A DNA stretch of 64,000 nt from Mangrovibacter yixingensis (GCF_020523985.1 NZ_JAIVKM010000005.1:1-64000), one strand, 5' to 3'. Shown: positions 49,663 through 59,218, counted from the first letter of the stretch. Numbers and translations: made by a program. Notes: generated from the sequence alone by a model not told the origin.

Positions 49663-51849
49663 TCATGCCAAAAGCTCTGGCTTACCCACCAGGAACCCCT
49701 GCAGGTAATCAACCCCCAGGTTAAACAGCAATTCACGTTGTTCCGCTGTTTCAACAAATTCGGCCACAACATCCAGCCCGCGATACTTTGCCAGTGCGCA
49801 GATAGACTGAACAATTATCACATCTTCAGTACTGTTGGTGATGTTGCGGATAAAACAGCCATCAATCTTAATGATATCCGCATCCAGACGCTTAAGGCGT
49901 TCATAATTGGAATAACCGGTACCAAAGTCATCAATCGCAATCATAAAACCGGCCTGACGTAATAACTGAATATTACGTGCTGTATGTTCTGCAGTAGAAA
50001 AAGCCTGCTCTTCGGTTACCTCAATCACAATACGGCAGGCATCAACCTGGCTGTCGGCAAACAGGCGAATAATGCGCTGGGCTACACCATTTTGCATCAA
50101 GGTAACCGGCATCAGGTTGACAGAGAAACGACGTTTATCCCCACCAGCCGCCGGTGAAGACAGGTAGTTCAGTAACTTCACCATGACCTGCATATCAAAA
50201 TACACACTTAAATCGCATTGAGTAATAATGGGCAAAAAGGTATCTGGCATCATAATTTGCCCATCCACCATCAAACGGCTGAGAATTTCGTCATACCGTT
50301 CACCGGAACGCCCTACAATAGGCTGCGCCACTAGCAGAAGTTGCCCGCTATCCAGTGCCTGCTTTATTTTCTGAAATAACTCAACCTGCCCGGACGTCAC
50401 AGACATCACGCTTTCAGGTTGCGTATCCAGCCCAATAACAGGTTCCAGTGCGTTAGCCTGCTCTGCCAGATAACTGAGTTGCCCCAATAGCCGATTCAAC
50501 TCACCAGCTACTGGCATTATCTTGCCCCAGGAGGCCATATACTCAATAGTGAGTTGCTGTTCCTTCCAGGGAACACGCCGGTCATTCAGGCTGCTTACCA
50601 TCTGATGTAAGCGTTTCTCATGGTTTCCCTCCCGTAAATACAGCAGCACTTCACAGCCAATAAACTGGAATACTCGCTCATCTGGGCGCAGGTGAACGGA
50701 TAGTGTTTGGCCTAATAGAGACTTACAGTGTGCCCGCATTAAAAAACCATAATGGCGGCCCAGAAATTCCAGATTATTAAGCCGTATACAGCAAAGTATT
50801 CCACCAGGGTGTGATTTCATGTGGACATCCAGAGCCCTCAAATTAGGCAACCAGGTCATAGGGTCTGTCAGTGCGTGGCTTTGCCACACTCGTTGTAAAC
50901 GTGCTCCACGGTTATAGGAGCGAATTATGTAGTACAAACAGACAGTAAATGCGATAAAGATTGACAATGTAAATGCCAGAACTGGCCCATAATTGATACT
51001 GTGAACAAAGTTACGGTTGCACTGAAGCAGAATAAATGCCGAAAACGCCCAGAGAATGGCAATAAGATTAGCGCCAGGGCTACGTACCCCCACAGTAAAG
51101 ATGAAAAACAGCAACGGCAGCATATAAGCCGAGAACAACTCGCTGGTTATGGGGGAACAAAACACCCACATCAATAAGCAAAGGGCTACAAACCAGCTAA
51201 CTGTTTTAGCCCTGCCTGCAGGCGAGAAATAAGGTTTAATCTGCACTAACCACACAGCCCGGCGAAAAGACGGGCTTAACAGTATTCTCAATGAGTAATA
51301 AGCCAGAGGTGAAAATACTAATGCAGAGATAATAAGGCTTTGTACATCAATGACATTAAACAAGTATGATGTCATGCCAAAATAAGGTGAAAGGTTGTCA
51401 GGAAAAGACACAAACATGCCTAAAAAATACATCAGTGCTTTTATTAAACATGGGGTAGCAAAACCCAAAGCACAAATCAGTACAGCCCCATTACGCCCCA
51501 TAATATCATGCCGCCAGCGCCGCCCTACCACCTTTCTCAACACGCCACAGACAACGATAACAGGAATCAATATGCAGCCAATAAACAACAAAACCAGCCA
51601 GGGTGATTCTGCTGAAAAAACCCAGAGATAGACTGTAACTGTAGCTACAGCAAGAGGAATAACGGCAACACGCCCACAGAGTAATAAAACAGAGATAATA
51701 ATACTTAATGGCAACCAACTTAGGTAGTTAGGCTCACCATCAATCCAGGTTGAAGGAGATAAATGGCGGGATACTGCAATAAGGGCAGTGCTTATTATAA
51801 AAATAAACAATTGCCACCGTATTTTCTTAAATAAATCTTCCATATTCAT
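49663..51849 (-). CDS. pdeA: Membrane-bound cyclic-di-GMP phosphodiesterase
   Basis: 728 residues from the ATG at 51849 with AGGGA upstream; the frame continues to a TTG two codons earlier. About eight to ten hydrophobic segments fill the first ~330 residues (MASE1-like). A GGDEF-like domain follows (~345-480) that lacks the GG[D/E]EF signature (CEVLLYLREG at that place), so it cannot make c-di-GMP. The EAL domain (~495-728) has EIL for EAL (YDEILSRL), EVTEEQAFS, IDDFGTGYSNYERLKRL, IKIDGCFI and VVAEFVET, so catalysis should be retained. It corresponds to E. coli YfeA/PdeA in length and position. Confidence 0.93.
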   Translation of the reverse strand: MNMEDLFKKIRWQLFIFIISTALIAVSRHLSPSTWIDGEPNYLSWLPLSIIISVLLLCGRVAVIPLAVATVTVYLWVFSAESPWLVLLFIGCILIPVIVVCGVLRKVVGRRWRHDIMGRNGAVLICALGFATPCLIKALMYFLGMFVSFPDNLSPYFGMTSYLFNVIDVQSLIISALVFSPLAYYSLRILLSPSFRRAVWLVQIKPYFSPAGRAKTVSWFVALCLLMWVFCSPITSELFSAYMLPLLFFIFTVGVRSPGANLIAILWAFSAFILLQCNRNFVHSINYGPVLAFTLSIFIAFTVCLYYIIRSYNRGARLQRVWQSHALTDPMTWLPNLRALDVHMKSHPGGILCCIRLNNLEFLGRHYGFLMRAHCKSLLGQTLSVHLRPDERVFQFIGCEVLLYLREGNHEKRLHQMVSSLNDRRVPWKEQQLTIEYMASWGKIMPVAGELNRLLGQLSYLAEQANALEPVIGLDTQPESVMSVTSGQVELFQKIKQALDSGQLLLVAQPIVGRSGERYDEILSRLMVDGQIMMPDTFLPIITQCDLSVYFDMQVMVKLLNYLSSPAAGGDKRRFSVNLMPVTLMQNGVAQRIIRLFADSQVDACRIVIEVTEEQAFSTAEHTARNIQLLRQAGFMIAIDDFGTGYSNYERLKRLDADIIKIDGCFIRNITNSTEDVIIVQSICALAKYRGLDVVAEFVETAEQRELLFNLGVDYLQGFLVGKPELLA

Positions 51850-52201
51850 TAACAAGTCCCTTTACCGTATAGTTACCCATACCGGCATACCGCCAAATAG
51901 ATATCTCATTACAATCCTTGTGATTCGCCTGCCTGCTTTAAACTGGAGTTAGCACTTCCTTTAGCTGCTGACGACAGTGACATATTATTTTTAATTATAG
52001 TTTTGATCAATAAATCATTCGTGATAATACATAATTACCCTGATACCAATAAATAAAATATAAAAAAAGAGAAAAGAAGACACAAAAATACAAATAAAAA
52101 GATTGCCAATGAAAATGATTAATATTTACGCCTTATAGGAGAAATTTTTCAGGTGTACTCTTACTGCCTGTTAACAGGCAACTCAAACCTGAAAAGAAAA
52201 A
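51850..52201. other. AT-rich region upstream of pdeA
   Basis: About 350 bp, very AT-rich from 51990 to 52140. The pdeA promoter must lie here. A small hairpin CTGCCTGTTAACAGGCAA occurs at 52164-52181. No gene recognised. Confidence 0.4.
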
Positions 52202-52357
52202 ATGAAGCTCTGGCGCATTGTCTGGCCATTCTGGTTACAAGGCGGGAACCTGTTCATCTGTCAGCACAAGGTAGTCTCAAGGAGACTCTGGTACGAAGTA
52301 CAACGTATTAACCGGATGAGGAAAATTGACAGGCAGCAATACATTGCCCCGATTTAG
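52202..52357 (+). CDS. Candidate 51-residue Trp/Arg-rich small protein
   Basis: An ATG frame of 51 codons starting MKLWRIVWPFWLQGGNLF and ending YIAPI. The N-terminal part is hydrophobic and Trp-rich; the C-terminal part is basic (Arg-rich). A Rho-independent hairpin with a T7 tract begins 7 bp after the stop codon on this strand, as expected for a short transcribed unit. The ribosome-binding site is poor (GAAAAGAAAAA). I do not recognise a family, and no start-site choice other than this ATG exists. It could equally be a chance frame next to the tRNA terminator. Confidence 0.3.
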   Translation: MKLWRIVWPFWLQGGNLFICQHKVVSRRLWYEVQRINRMRKIDRQQYIAPI

Positions 52358-52363
52358 CAGATA

Positions 52364-52403
52364 AAAAAACACCTGTATCTCTATGAGACCAGGTGCTTTT
52401 TTT
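52364..52403. terminator. Terminator of the tRNA-Ala operon, usable on both strands
   Basis: AAAAAACACCTG and CAGGTGCTTTTTTT pair as CACCTG/CAGGTG extended by A/T runs (one C mismatch) with a 14-nt loop. It lies 28 bp after the distal tRNA-Ala on the minus strand. Confidence 0.85.
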
Positions 52404-52430
52404 GCTTCGTGATACGAAGCCGACAAATTT

Positions 52431-52506
<76 letters not shown>

Positions 52507-52568
52507 ACGATTTCAGGAAACAACGATTGTGTTATTTATGCCAAATTAAGCAAAATACCAACATATGT

Positions 52569-52644
<76 letters not shown>

Positions 52645-52677
52645 AATCCTGAACACGTTTCCGTGTTGACGGGCGGC

Positions 52678-52706
52678 ATGATATGCAACCCCTTGCCTGG
52701 TGTCAA
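52678..52706 (-). promoter_or_regulatory. Sigma-70 promoter of the tRNA-Ala pair
   Basis: On the minus strand, TTGACA, 17 bp, TATCAT, followed by GCCGCCCGTC. The GC-rich discriminator is typical of stringently controlled stable-RNA promoters. Confidence 0.88.
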
Positions 52707-53111
52707 CGGTGAAAAGGGGCATCCTGAATCAAACGCTGAAAAAGCCAGCAAATCAGCCATTTTTTTCGATGTAGCCCCAGTTCCAGGCGTTCCAGTCACA
52801 AAAACACGTTAAAGGATGCTATAAAATCTCCACACAGCACCGAGTTAATAGAAAAAACAAGGACATTGAGATGCTCAAGGAACAGATGGCTTACAAAAGG
52901 CTGGCTGTGGTGACCAGTTCTGGCCCTGAAATAAACAATAAAACGAGTAGTTCCTCTACCAGACAGACCACTTCGCGCAGGGAAATTCCTGTCCGCAAAT
53001 TACAACCTCACATGAACCAACATTCAGTGGGTCTTTTTTGCGCATTTCTGCTTCGGGAACCCTTTTATTGCGCAGTGTTCCCTCAGAAACTGGTATGCAG
53101 GTGAAATGATC
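52707..53111. other. Intergenic region upstream of yfeC
   Basis: About 400 bp between the tRNA-Ala promoter and yfeC. A 77-codon frame at 52871-53104 has no family resemblance and ends within the yfeC ribosome-binding site; I do not call it. No other feature was seen. Confidence 0.4.
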
Positions 53112-53504
53112 ATGAATATATTCAAAAGCAAAATGACACCAGCAGAGTTAGCACAAATAGTAGGTTACCAACCACAGACCATTAATAAATGGATTAAAAA
53201 ACATGGCTGGCAGACATCACAAGTTAAAGGAGTAAAAGGCGGGAAAGCCCATGTAATTCATATGACTCCGGATGTACGCCACTTTATGCTGAGTACCCGT
53301 AATTTGCGCCAGGCAGCGGATTCCTCAAAGGCAATTCCTTTATCGCTGGTTAGCGTTGAATCACCACTGATGGATGATGATTTTTTCAGTTCACAGTTGA
53401 TGTCTGTTTTGTTTCAAATGCGTGAAGAAGAGAGGCGGGGCCTGTTGGCATTATTGGCACGTGAAGGGATTTCGGGCTTGTTATCACGCCTGGCAATCAG
53501 CTAA
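53112..53504 (+). CDS. yfeC: YfeC-like putative DNA-binding protein
   Basis: 130 residues from the second ATG (MNIFKSKMTPAEL), chosen because AGGTGA lies 7 bp before it; the first ATG at 53106 is only one base from that site. The N-terminal half is an HTH domain (TPAELAQIVGYQPQTINKWIKKHGW) followed by GVKGGKAHVIHMTPDVRHFM, matching E. coli YfeC (114 residues). The C-terminal helix ends LLALLAREGISGLLSRLAIS, also as in YfeC, but the middle linker is longer. The E. coli paralogue yfeD is absent here. Function unknown; putative regulator. Confidence 0.88.
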   Translation: MNIFKSKMTPAELAQIVGYQPQTINKWIKKHGWQTSQVKGVKGGKAHVIHMTPDVRHFMLSTRNLRQAADSSKAIPLSLVSVESPLMDDDFFSSQLMSVLFQMREEERRGLLALLAREGISGLLSRLAIS

Positions 53505-53618
53505 TCACCAATAGCAGGTAAGTGATGCTCCCGCAGCGATGGAGAGGTTGCTTTTCGTTGACGCTACTCTTGCTATGATATTTACCATTCCACCAAGGAA
53601 TTGAAGGTTATAAAGAAA

Positions 53619-53805
53619 AAGCCAGCTCATAGAGCTGGCTTCGGATTGATGAAAAAGAAGGAAAAAGCGTGGTTTTTCCTTCTTTTTAGTTAGTAGCCGA
53701 AAATCAATGAATTGATTTTCCGGTTTTTTTATTGGGTGACATCCTCTCGTTCTGTGCGGACATGAGGTTTGCCATCAGACTCAAGCCAGCTCATAGAGCT
53801 GGCTT
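53619..53805. repeat. 23-bp direct repeats flanking the intergenic element, copy A
   Basis: AAGCCAGCTCATAGAGCTGG plus CTT occurs at 53619-53641 and again, identically, at 53783-53805, on both sides of the 130-bp element. Each copy is a hairpin (GCCAGCTC/GAGCTGGC, loop ATA). On the gltX strand only the distal copy is followed by a T-run (TTTTTCTTT), so it looks like the original gltX terminator and the proximal copy like a duplicate made when the element arrived. Confidence 0.85.
53644..53773 (+). repeat. Novel intergenic element, copy A (inverted relative to 63148-63277)
   Basis: A 130-bp sequence that recurs in inverted orientation at 63148-63277 with about nine differences. It has a perfect 15-bp hairpin, AAAAAGAAGGAAAAA/TTTTTCCTTCTTTTT (53652-53687), then a perfect 10-bp hairpin, GAAAATCAAT/ATTGATTTTC (53699-53720), then T7 and a conserved single-stranded tail ATTGGGTGACATCCTCTCGT to about 53773. 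It lies between convergent yfeC and gltX and would terminate transcription from both sides. It has no ORF. Confidence 0.9.
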
Positions 53806-53829
53806 TCAGTTAGTACTGGATAAAAACGC

Positions 53830-55245
53830 TTATTGCTGTGCTTCACGCTGTGCAATAAAACCCAGGGCCTGCTGAATACGTGCGAGACTGCGGGTTTTAC
53901 CAATAGCATGAACAGTAACATCCAGCGCTGGGGATTGCCCTGCACCAGTGACTGCCACACGCAAAGGCATCCCTACTTTCCCCATACCCACTTCCAGTTC
54001 ATCTGCTGTTGACTGAATAGCATGGTGAATGTTTTCTGGTGTCCACTCTGTAATAGCGGACAGCTTATCGCTGACGACTTCCAGCGGCTGGCGAGCAACA
54101 GGGCGCAAATGTTTCTTCGCAGCATCAGCATCAAATTCGCTGAAGTCTTCATAGAAGTAACGGCAGCTTTCCGCAATTTCTTTCAGAGTCTTGCAGCGCT
54201 CACCCAGCAGTTTCACCAGGTCAGCCAGTTGTGGGCCTGTTTGAGTATTAATATTTTGCTGTTCGATATGCCACTGCAAATGAGTAGCAACATATTCAGC
54301 TGGCAACGTATTAATATAGTGGTGGTTCAGCCACAACAATTTGTCGGTGTTGAAAGCACTGGCGGATTTACTCACCGCTTCCAACGTAAACAGTTGTTTC
54401 ATTTCATCAATGGTGAAAATTTCCTGATCACCGTGCGCCCAGCCCAGACGAACCAAGTAATTCAGCAACGCTTCTGGCAAATAGCCTTCATCGCGGTACT
54501 GCATAACGCTTACTGCACCGTGGCGTTTAGATAATTTTTTGCCGTCATCACCCAGAATCATCGAAACGTGGGCATATTCGGGTACTGGTGCTTTCAACGC
54601 TTTCAGGATGTTTATCTGACGTGGAGTATTGTTGATATGATCTTCACCACGAATAACGTGCGTAATACCCATATCCCAGTCATCCACCACTACACAGAAG
54701 TTATAGGTCGGTGAACCATCGGTACGGCGGATAATCAGATCATCAAGTTCCTGGTTACTGAACTCGATAGGGCCACGAATTTTATCATTAAAGATAACGG
54801 AACCTTCCTGCGGGTTGGCAAAACGCACAACATAAGGTTCATTTTCGTCATGGTGGCTGTGGTCATGGCGGCAACGCCCGTCATAACGCGGTTTATCACC
54901 ATTTGCCATCTGATCTTCGCGCAGTTTTTCCAGACGTTCTTTAGAGCAGTAGCATTTATATGCCGTCCCCTCTTCCAGCATTTCATCAATGACCTTGTTA
55001 TAACGGTCAAAACGTTTGGTCTGGTAGTACGGGCCTTCATCCCAATCCAGGCTCAGCCAGTTCATTGCATCCATAATGGCATCGATAGCAGGCTGAGTGG
55101 AGCGTTCAAGGTCGGTATCTTCAATGCGCAGGACGAACTCGCCCCCCAGATTACGGGCATAGAGCCAGGAATATAAGGCAGTACGGGCACCACCAACATG
55201 CAGGTAACCAGTTGGGCTTGGCGCAAAGCGGGTTTTGATTTTCAT
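53830..55245 (-). CDS. gltX: Glutamyl-tRNA synthetase
   Basis: 471 residues, the E. coli GltX length. Class I synthetase: HIGH-type motif [17 protein letters not shown] (residues ~9-25), KMSKS-type motif [10 protein letters not shown] (~237), and a zinc site formed by [12 protein letters not shown] and [13 protein letters not shown] (about 98-133). It charges tRNA-Glu. It faces the tRNA-Val/Lys array, divergently, as in E. coli. Confidence 0.98.
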   Translation of the reverse strand: MKIKTRFAPSPTGYLHVGGARTALYSWLYARNLGGEFVLRIEDTDLERSTQPAIDAIMDAMNWLSLDWDEGPYYQTKRFDRYNKVIDEMLEEGTAYKCYCSKERLEKLREDQMANGDKPRYDGRCRHDHSHHDENEPYVVRFANPQEGSVIFNDKIRGPIEFSNQELDDLIIRRTDGSPTYNFCVVVDDWDMGITHVIRGEDHINNTPRQINILKALKAPVPEYAHVSMILGDDGKKLSKRHGAVSVMQYRDEGYLPEALLNYLVRLGWAHGDQEIFTIDEMKQLFTLEAVSKSASAFNTDKLLWLNHHYINTLPAEYVATHLQWHIEQQNINTQTGPQLADLVKLLGERCKTLKEIAESCRYFYEDFSEFDADAAKKHLRPVARQPLEVVSDKLSAITEWTPENIHHAIQSTADELEVGMGKVGMPLRVAVTGAGQSPALDVTVHAIGKTRSLARIQQALGFIAQREAQQ

Positions 55246-55458
55246 TAAGTGGCCTTAATACGTAGATATGCCGGAACACGGCAAATGCCGGGAAAACAAA
55301 GTGGGCAATATTCTACCACTGTATGCTGATTCCTCAATCTTGAGTCTGTCTGTGTGAACAGAAAGGTGTTTTTTTGCTGGTTAATCTAATAAAAACGGGC
55401 ATTTCGTCACCATGATGGCTAAATTTACGACGAACAAATAAAAACTTTAGAAAAGGCG

Positions 55459-55486
55459 TTGACTCATTTCGTTCTCTCCCTATAAT
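55459..55486 (+). promoter_or_regulatory. Sigma-70 promoter of the tRNA-Val/Lys array
   Basis: TTGACT, 16 bp, TATAAT followed by GCGACTCC: a near-consensus promoter with a GC-rich discriminator, 18 bp before the first tRNA. Confidence 0.9.
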
Positions 55487-55503
55487 GCGACTCCACACAG
55501 CGG

Positions 55504-55579
55504 GGGTGATTAGCTCAGCTGGGAGAGCACCTCCCTTACAAGGAGGGGGTCGGCGGTTCGATCCCGTCATCACCCACCA
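55504..55579 (+). tRNA. valU: tRNA-Val (anticodon UAC), copy 1
   Basis: 76 nt with encoded CCA; acceptor GGGTGAT/ATCACCC, anticodon TAC in loop CTTACAA. It matches E. coli valUXY. First of three identical copies. Confidence 0.97.
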
Positions 55580-55621
55580 CTTTAATGTGGTTCCCGCAGT
55601 GTGAAGCAAGAAATTGAGATT

Positions 55622-55697
55622 GGGTGATTAGCTCAGCTGGGAGAGCACCTCCCTTACAAGGAGGGGGTCGGCGGTTCGATCCCGTCATCACCCACCA
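55622..55697 (+). tRNA. valX: tRNA-Val (anticodon UAC), copy 2
   Basis: 76 nt, identical to copy 1, 42 bp downstream of it. Encoded CCA present. Confidence 0.97.
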
Positions 55698-55745
55698 ATC
55701 TCACCAGCTGGATTTCTTGCAATGAAGTAAATGCAGTACCGAAGT

Positions 55746-55821
55746 GGGTGATTAGCTCAGCTGGGAGAGCACCTCCCTTACAAGGAGGGGGTCGGCGGTT
55801 CGATCCCGTCATCACCCACCA
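55746..55821 (+). tRNA. valY: tRNA-Val (anticodon UAC), copy 3
   Basis: 76 nt, identical to copies 1 and 2. Only 4 bp separate it from tRNA-Lys, so the array is one transcript. Confidence 0.97.
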
Positions 55822-55825
55822 CTTC

Positions 55826-55901
55826 GGGTCGTTAGCTCAGTTGGTAGAGCAGTTGACTTTTAATCAATTGGTCGCAGGTTCGAATCCTGCACGACCCACC
55901 A
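55826..55901 (+). tRNA. lysV: tRNA-Lys (anticodon UUU)
   Basis: 76 nt with encoded CCA; acceptor GGGTCGT/ACGACCC, anticodon loop CTTTTAA (UUU). Last gene of the valUXY-lysV array. Its last 18 bases plus downstream DNA are duplicated at 56042-56126. Confidence 0.97.
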
Positions 55902-56126
55902 GTGTAGAAAGGCGCCCTAAAGGCGCCTTTTTGCTATGTGCAAAAAGTGCAGAATGAGAACCTGCAGCAGGTTCGAGCCGAGCGAAGCGAGACAACGTTG
56001 CCAACGGCAACGGCCCGCAGGGTGAGGCCAACGGCCGAATTATCCTGCACGACCCACCAGAAATGCAGAAAGGGGACCTGAGGGCGCCTTTTTGCTATGC
56101 GCAAAAAGTGCAGAATGAGAACCTGC
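55884..56126 (+). repeat. Partial duplication of the tRNA-Lys 3' end and its trailer
   Basis: The 3' end of the tRNA with trailer (55884-55965) is repeated at 56042-56126. ATCCTGCACGACCCACCAG is exact in both, and the trailer up to CAGAATGAGAACCTGC is nearly so, at offsets of 158-161 bp. The intervening DNA contains CGTTGCCAACGGCAACG, an inverted repeat, within a GC-rich stretch typical of degenerate spacers in enteric tRNA operons. It is the trace of an unequal crossover that lost a tRNA body, or of an attachment-site duplication. Confidence 0.85.
55908..55930 (+). terminator. Terminator after tRNA-Lys
   Basis: AAAGGCGCC-CTAAA-GGCGCCTTTTT: a 6-bp GC stem extended by A/T pairs and followed by T5, starting 7 bp after the tRNA. 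A degenerate second copy lies in the duplicated trailer (GGGGACCTGAGGGCGCC, ~56072-56090). Confidence 0.85.
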
Positions 56127-56234
56127 CCTATCAGCTTGTATAACCATCATACTCACCGGACTCATCCCATATCATCCAGTCTGCATAATCCGTATTATCA
56201 TCAATAAAAAGGATTCAATCAGTCAGGAAAAACC

Positions 56235-57272
56235 ATGAGTAAACCCATCATCACACTTAACGGGCTAAAAATTGTCATCATGCTGGGAATGATGGTTATC
56301 ATCCTCGCCGGAGTGAGAATAGCAGCAGAAATAATAGTCCCTTTCATTCTGGCAATATTTATCTCCGTCATCCTTAACCCCGTTATCCAGTATATGGTGC
56401 GCTTGCGGGTTCCTCGTGCACTGGCTATTTTAACATTGATTTCACTGCTCATTTTTTTGGTTGTCGTGCTATTGGCTTATTTGGGCACCACACTGAATGA
56501 TTTAGCGAGTACCCTGCCTAAGTACCGCACTTCATTAGTTATCCCACTACAAACTATTGAGCCCTGGTTACAGCGGGCCGGGATAAAAGTCTCTGTTGAT
56601 GAATTGATCAAATATATTGACCCCAATTCCGCTATGACTTTGATCTCGACGCTGCTGACTAAGTTATCCAGTGCCATGACCAGCATATTTCTACTGCTAC
56701 TGACCGTGGTGTTTATGCTGCTTGAAGCACCTCAGTTACCAACAAAATTGCAATACACTTTGTCGCGTCCCAATGCCGGTATGGCAGCTATGCAACGGGC
56801 TATCGACAGTGTGTCCCGTTACCTGGTGTTGAAAACTGCCATCAGCCTGCTGACCGGATTAATCGTCTGGATAATGCTACTGGTGCTTGGCGTACAGTTC
56901 TCCTTTATTTGGGGCCTGCTGGCGGTAGCACTGAATTTCATTCCCAATATCGGCTCGGTGCTGGCAGCCATTCCGCCGATTTTGCAGGTGCTGGTCTTCC
57001 GGGGTGTGTACGATGCGCTAACAATAATGGCGGGCTATATGGTGATTAACCTGGTTATTGGCAATATTCTTGAGCCGCGCATGATGGGACGCGGGTTAGG
57101 TTTATCCACTCTGGTGGTATTTCTGTCATTGATCTTTTGGGGATGGTTGTTGGGAGCTGTAGGGATGCTGCTCTCCGTGCCTCTGACTATTGTGGTGAAG
57201 ATTGCGCTGGAACAGTCTGAAGGGGGCAAGCGTATTGCCATGCTGCTGAATGACGTACCAAACTATAAGTAA
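56235..57272 (+). CDS. tqsA: AI-2E family transporter
   Basis: 345 residues (E. coli TqsA/YdgG 344) starting [17 protein letters not shown] after the initiator. About seven transmembrane helices. Family motifs are NYIPNIGS-like [15 protein letters not shown] and the conserved [21 protein letters not shown]. coli TqsA is reported to export autoinducer-2 and affect biofilm formation. In E. coli tqsA lies far away near pntAB; here it is between the lysV trailer and thiI, one of the synteny breaks of this window. It is convergent with thiI. Confidence 0.92.
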   Translation: MSKPIITLNGLKIVIMLGMMVIILAGVRIAAEIIVPFILAIFISVILNPVIQYMVRLRVPRALAILTLISLLIFLVVVLLAYLGTTLNDLASTLPKYRTSLVIPLQTIEPWLQRAGIKVSVDELIKYIDPNSAMTLISTLLTKLSSAMTSIFLLLLTVVFMLLEAPQLPTKLQYTLSRPNAGMAAMQRAIDSVSRYLVLKTAISLLTGLIVWIMLLVLGVQFSFIWGLLAVALNFIPNIGSVLAAIPPILQVLVFRGVYDALTIMAGYMVINLVIGNILEPRMMGRGLGLSTLVVFLSLIFWGWLLGAVGMLLSVPLTIVVKIALEQSEGGKRIAMLLNDVPNYK

Positions 57273-57278
57273 AACAAT

Positions 57279-57302
57279 CCCCCTGGAGCAAGCTTCAGGG
57301 GG
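57279..57302. terminator. Hairpin between convergent tqsA and thiI
   Basis: CCCCCTG/CAGGGGG, 7-bp GC stem extended inside by AGC/GCT, 7 bp after tqsA and 14 bp beyond the thiI stop. Confidence 0.75.
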
Positions 57303-57315
57303 ACACATTAGGGGA

Positions 57316-58764
57316 TTACGGGCGGTATACTTTTACGTTCGCAAACCCTTGCTCACGCAGATAAAGGGCTTGTAAACGGCTCATTACACCGCGCTCGCAC
57401 CACAACAAATAGTTTTTGCTCTGGTCCAGGTCACCAAATTTGGTGCTCAGTTTGTAAAATGGCAGTGACGCTACCTCAACCCCATCAACCGCGAAAGGTT
57501 TGTCTTCCTGCTCATCAACCGAACGGATATCCAGTAATACATCGTTTGGCCCGAAACCATTTACGGTCTCGACTTCAACCACTACTTCATCGGTTTGCGT
57601 GGCGATATCGCGAATATCCATATTCACTGCATTCTCTACTACCTGGTCGAGGATGCTGAAATCAAAATGGGCTTCTTCTGCTTCGATTTTGGCTTTTACG
57701 GCTTTTACTGTCGGGCTTTTGGAGATGACACCGCAGTATTCCGGCATGGTACGGGCAAAATCTTCAGTGCCAATTTCACGTGCCAAATCGATAATGTGTT
57801 CTTTGTCCCAGGAAATCAGTGGGCGCAGTACCAGTGTATCGCTCACATTGTCGATGAGGCGTAAATTGGTGAGCGTCTGGCTTGATACCTGGCCCAACGC
57901 CTCACCAGTCACAATTGCCTGGACACCGTAGCGTTCTGCTACTTTGGATGCAGCGCGTACCATCATACGTTTCAGCACCACACCCATTTGGCCGTCATCC
58001 ACTTTTTCAAGGATTTCGCCCACAACAGGTTCGAAGTTAATCGCGACAAAACGCACACGGTGTGAACTGCCAAAACGGTTCCACAAGTAGTGAGCTACCT
58101 GGCGAACTCCGATTTCATGGGCGGCACCACCAAGGTTAAAGAAGCAGTAATGCACCCGGCAACCACGGCGCATCAGCATATAGCTGGATACACCTGAATC
58201 AAAACCACCAGAAATCAGTGACAACACATCTTCCTGGGTACCAATGGGGAAGCCGCCAATCCCTTCATAGCGCCCTTCAACAACCAACAGCCTGTCGTCT
58301 TCAATTTCCAGGTTGACCGTCACATCGGGTTTCGTCAACTTCACTTTGGCTGATTCGATGTGCTGATTCAGACCACCACCAACATAGCGCTCAACTTCAA
58401 TAGAGCTGAATGGGTGTTTGCCACGGCGTTTAACACGAACGCAAAACGTTTTATTTTCCAACTGAGCACGGTAGCGCTCGAGTGTCTGCTCGAAAATATT
58501 GTGCATGTCAGTGAATGGCAGGTCTTCCACCTCAAGAATATGGTGGATACCAGGAATACGGGTCAGTGCATCACGGATTGTTTCGCGTTGTGTTTCGTCT
58601 TTCGCGCGTACAATGATGTGGTCCCAGTGGCGGACAACAGCAAGGTCTTCATCGTAATGTTTAAGAACGTTACGAATGTTTCCGGTAAGAATCTTAATGA
58701 AGCGCAATCGCACAGATTGGCTTTTGATGGTGATTTCCGGGAACAATTTAATGATAAACTTCAT
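57316..58764 (-). CDS. thiI: tRNA 4-thiouridine synthase / thiazole sulfur transferase
   Basis: 482 residues from [11 protein letters not shown], the E. coli ThiI length; the open frame extends 10 codons upstream without similarity. NFLD-THUMP domain (residues 1-165), then the PP-loop adenylation domain with [11 protein letters not shown] (about 180), and a C-terminal rhodanese domain (~400-482) with the catalytic Cys in [11 protein letters not shown] (456). A partner Cys lies in [11 protein letters not shown] (344). It makes s4U8 in tRNA and supplies sulfur for the thiamine thiazole. Divergent from xseB. Confidence 0.97.
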   Translation of the reverse strand: MKFIIKLFPEITIKSQSVRLRFIKILTGNIRNVLKHYDEDLAVVRHWDHIIVRAKDETQRETIRDALTRIPGIHHILEVEDLPFTDMHNIFEQTLERYRAQLENKTFCVRVKRRGKHPFSSIEVERYVGGGLNQHIESAKVKLTKPDVTVNLEIEDDRLLVVEGRYEGIGGFPIGTQEDVLSLISGGFDSGVSSYMLMRRGCRVHYCFFNLGGAAHEIGVRQVAHYLWNRFGSSHRVRFVAINFEPVVGEILEKVDDGQMGVVLKRMMVRAASKVAERYGVQAIVTGEALGQVSSQTLTNLRLIDNVSDTLVLRPLISWDKEHIIDLAREIGTEDFARTMPEYCGVISKSPTVKAVKAKIEAEEAHFDFSILDQVVENAVNMDIRDIATQTDEVVVEVETVNGFGPNDVLLDIRSVDEQEDKPFAVDGVEVASLPFYKLSTKFGDLDQSKNYLLWCERGVMSRLQALYLREQGFANVKVYRP

Positions 58765-58975
58765 GGCGGCAAGGATTCGTTGGTCAGCCAGCATAAGCAG
58801 GCAGGAAAATGAAGTACTGCTGGCAAGTATGTCAGCATCCGAAAGCGCGACAGTATAGCATCATCATTGTGAAACTGCGCACATAACCTGGCCTGGATAC
58901 ATTATTTGCTTATCATTTTTACTCCGCTACCATGTGGCGTAGTAAAGACGACTTAATCAGGAAGCTGTATTCGCT

Positions 58976-59218
58976 ATGCCGAAGAAAAATGAACAGCCCG
59001 CCAGCTTTGAAACGGCGCTACAAGAACTGGAAACCATTGTTTCTCGCCTGGAAAATGGTGATCTTCCGCTGGAAGATGCGCTCAACGAATTTGAACGCGG
59101 TGTAAAACTGGCACGCCAGGGCCAACAGAAATTACAACAGGCCGAGCAACGCGTACAAATTTTGCTGTCAGAAAGTGAGAGCGCTCTGCTGACTCCTTTC
59201 AAGCCGGATGCCGAATAA
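58976..59218 (+). CDS. xseB: Exodeoxyribonuclease VII small subunit
   Basis: 80 residues, the E. coli length. It binds the large subunit XseA (elsewhere) to make the single-strand-specific exonuclease VII. Helical hairpin with [20 protein letters not shown] and [18 protein letters not shown]. It ends 2 bp before the ispA start, opening the xseB-ispA-dxs operon. Confidence 0.97.
   Translation: MPKKNEQPASFETALQELETIVSRLENGDLPLEDALNEFERGVKLARQGQQKLQQAEQRVQILLSESESALLTPFKPDAE

Noticed and set aside
55334-55957. ORFs on both strands across the tRNA-Val array
   Set aside because: They are read-through of tRNA sequences, not proteins.
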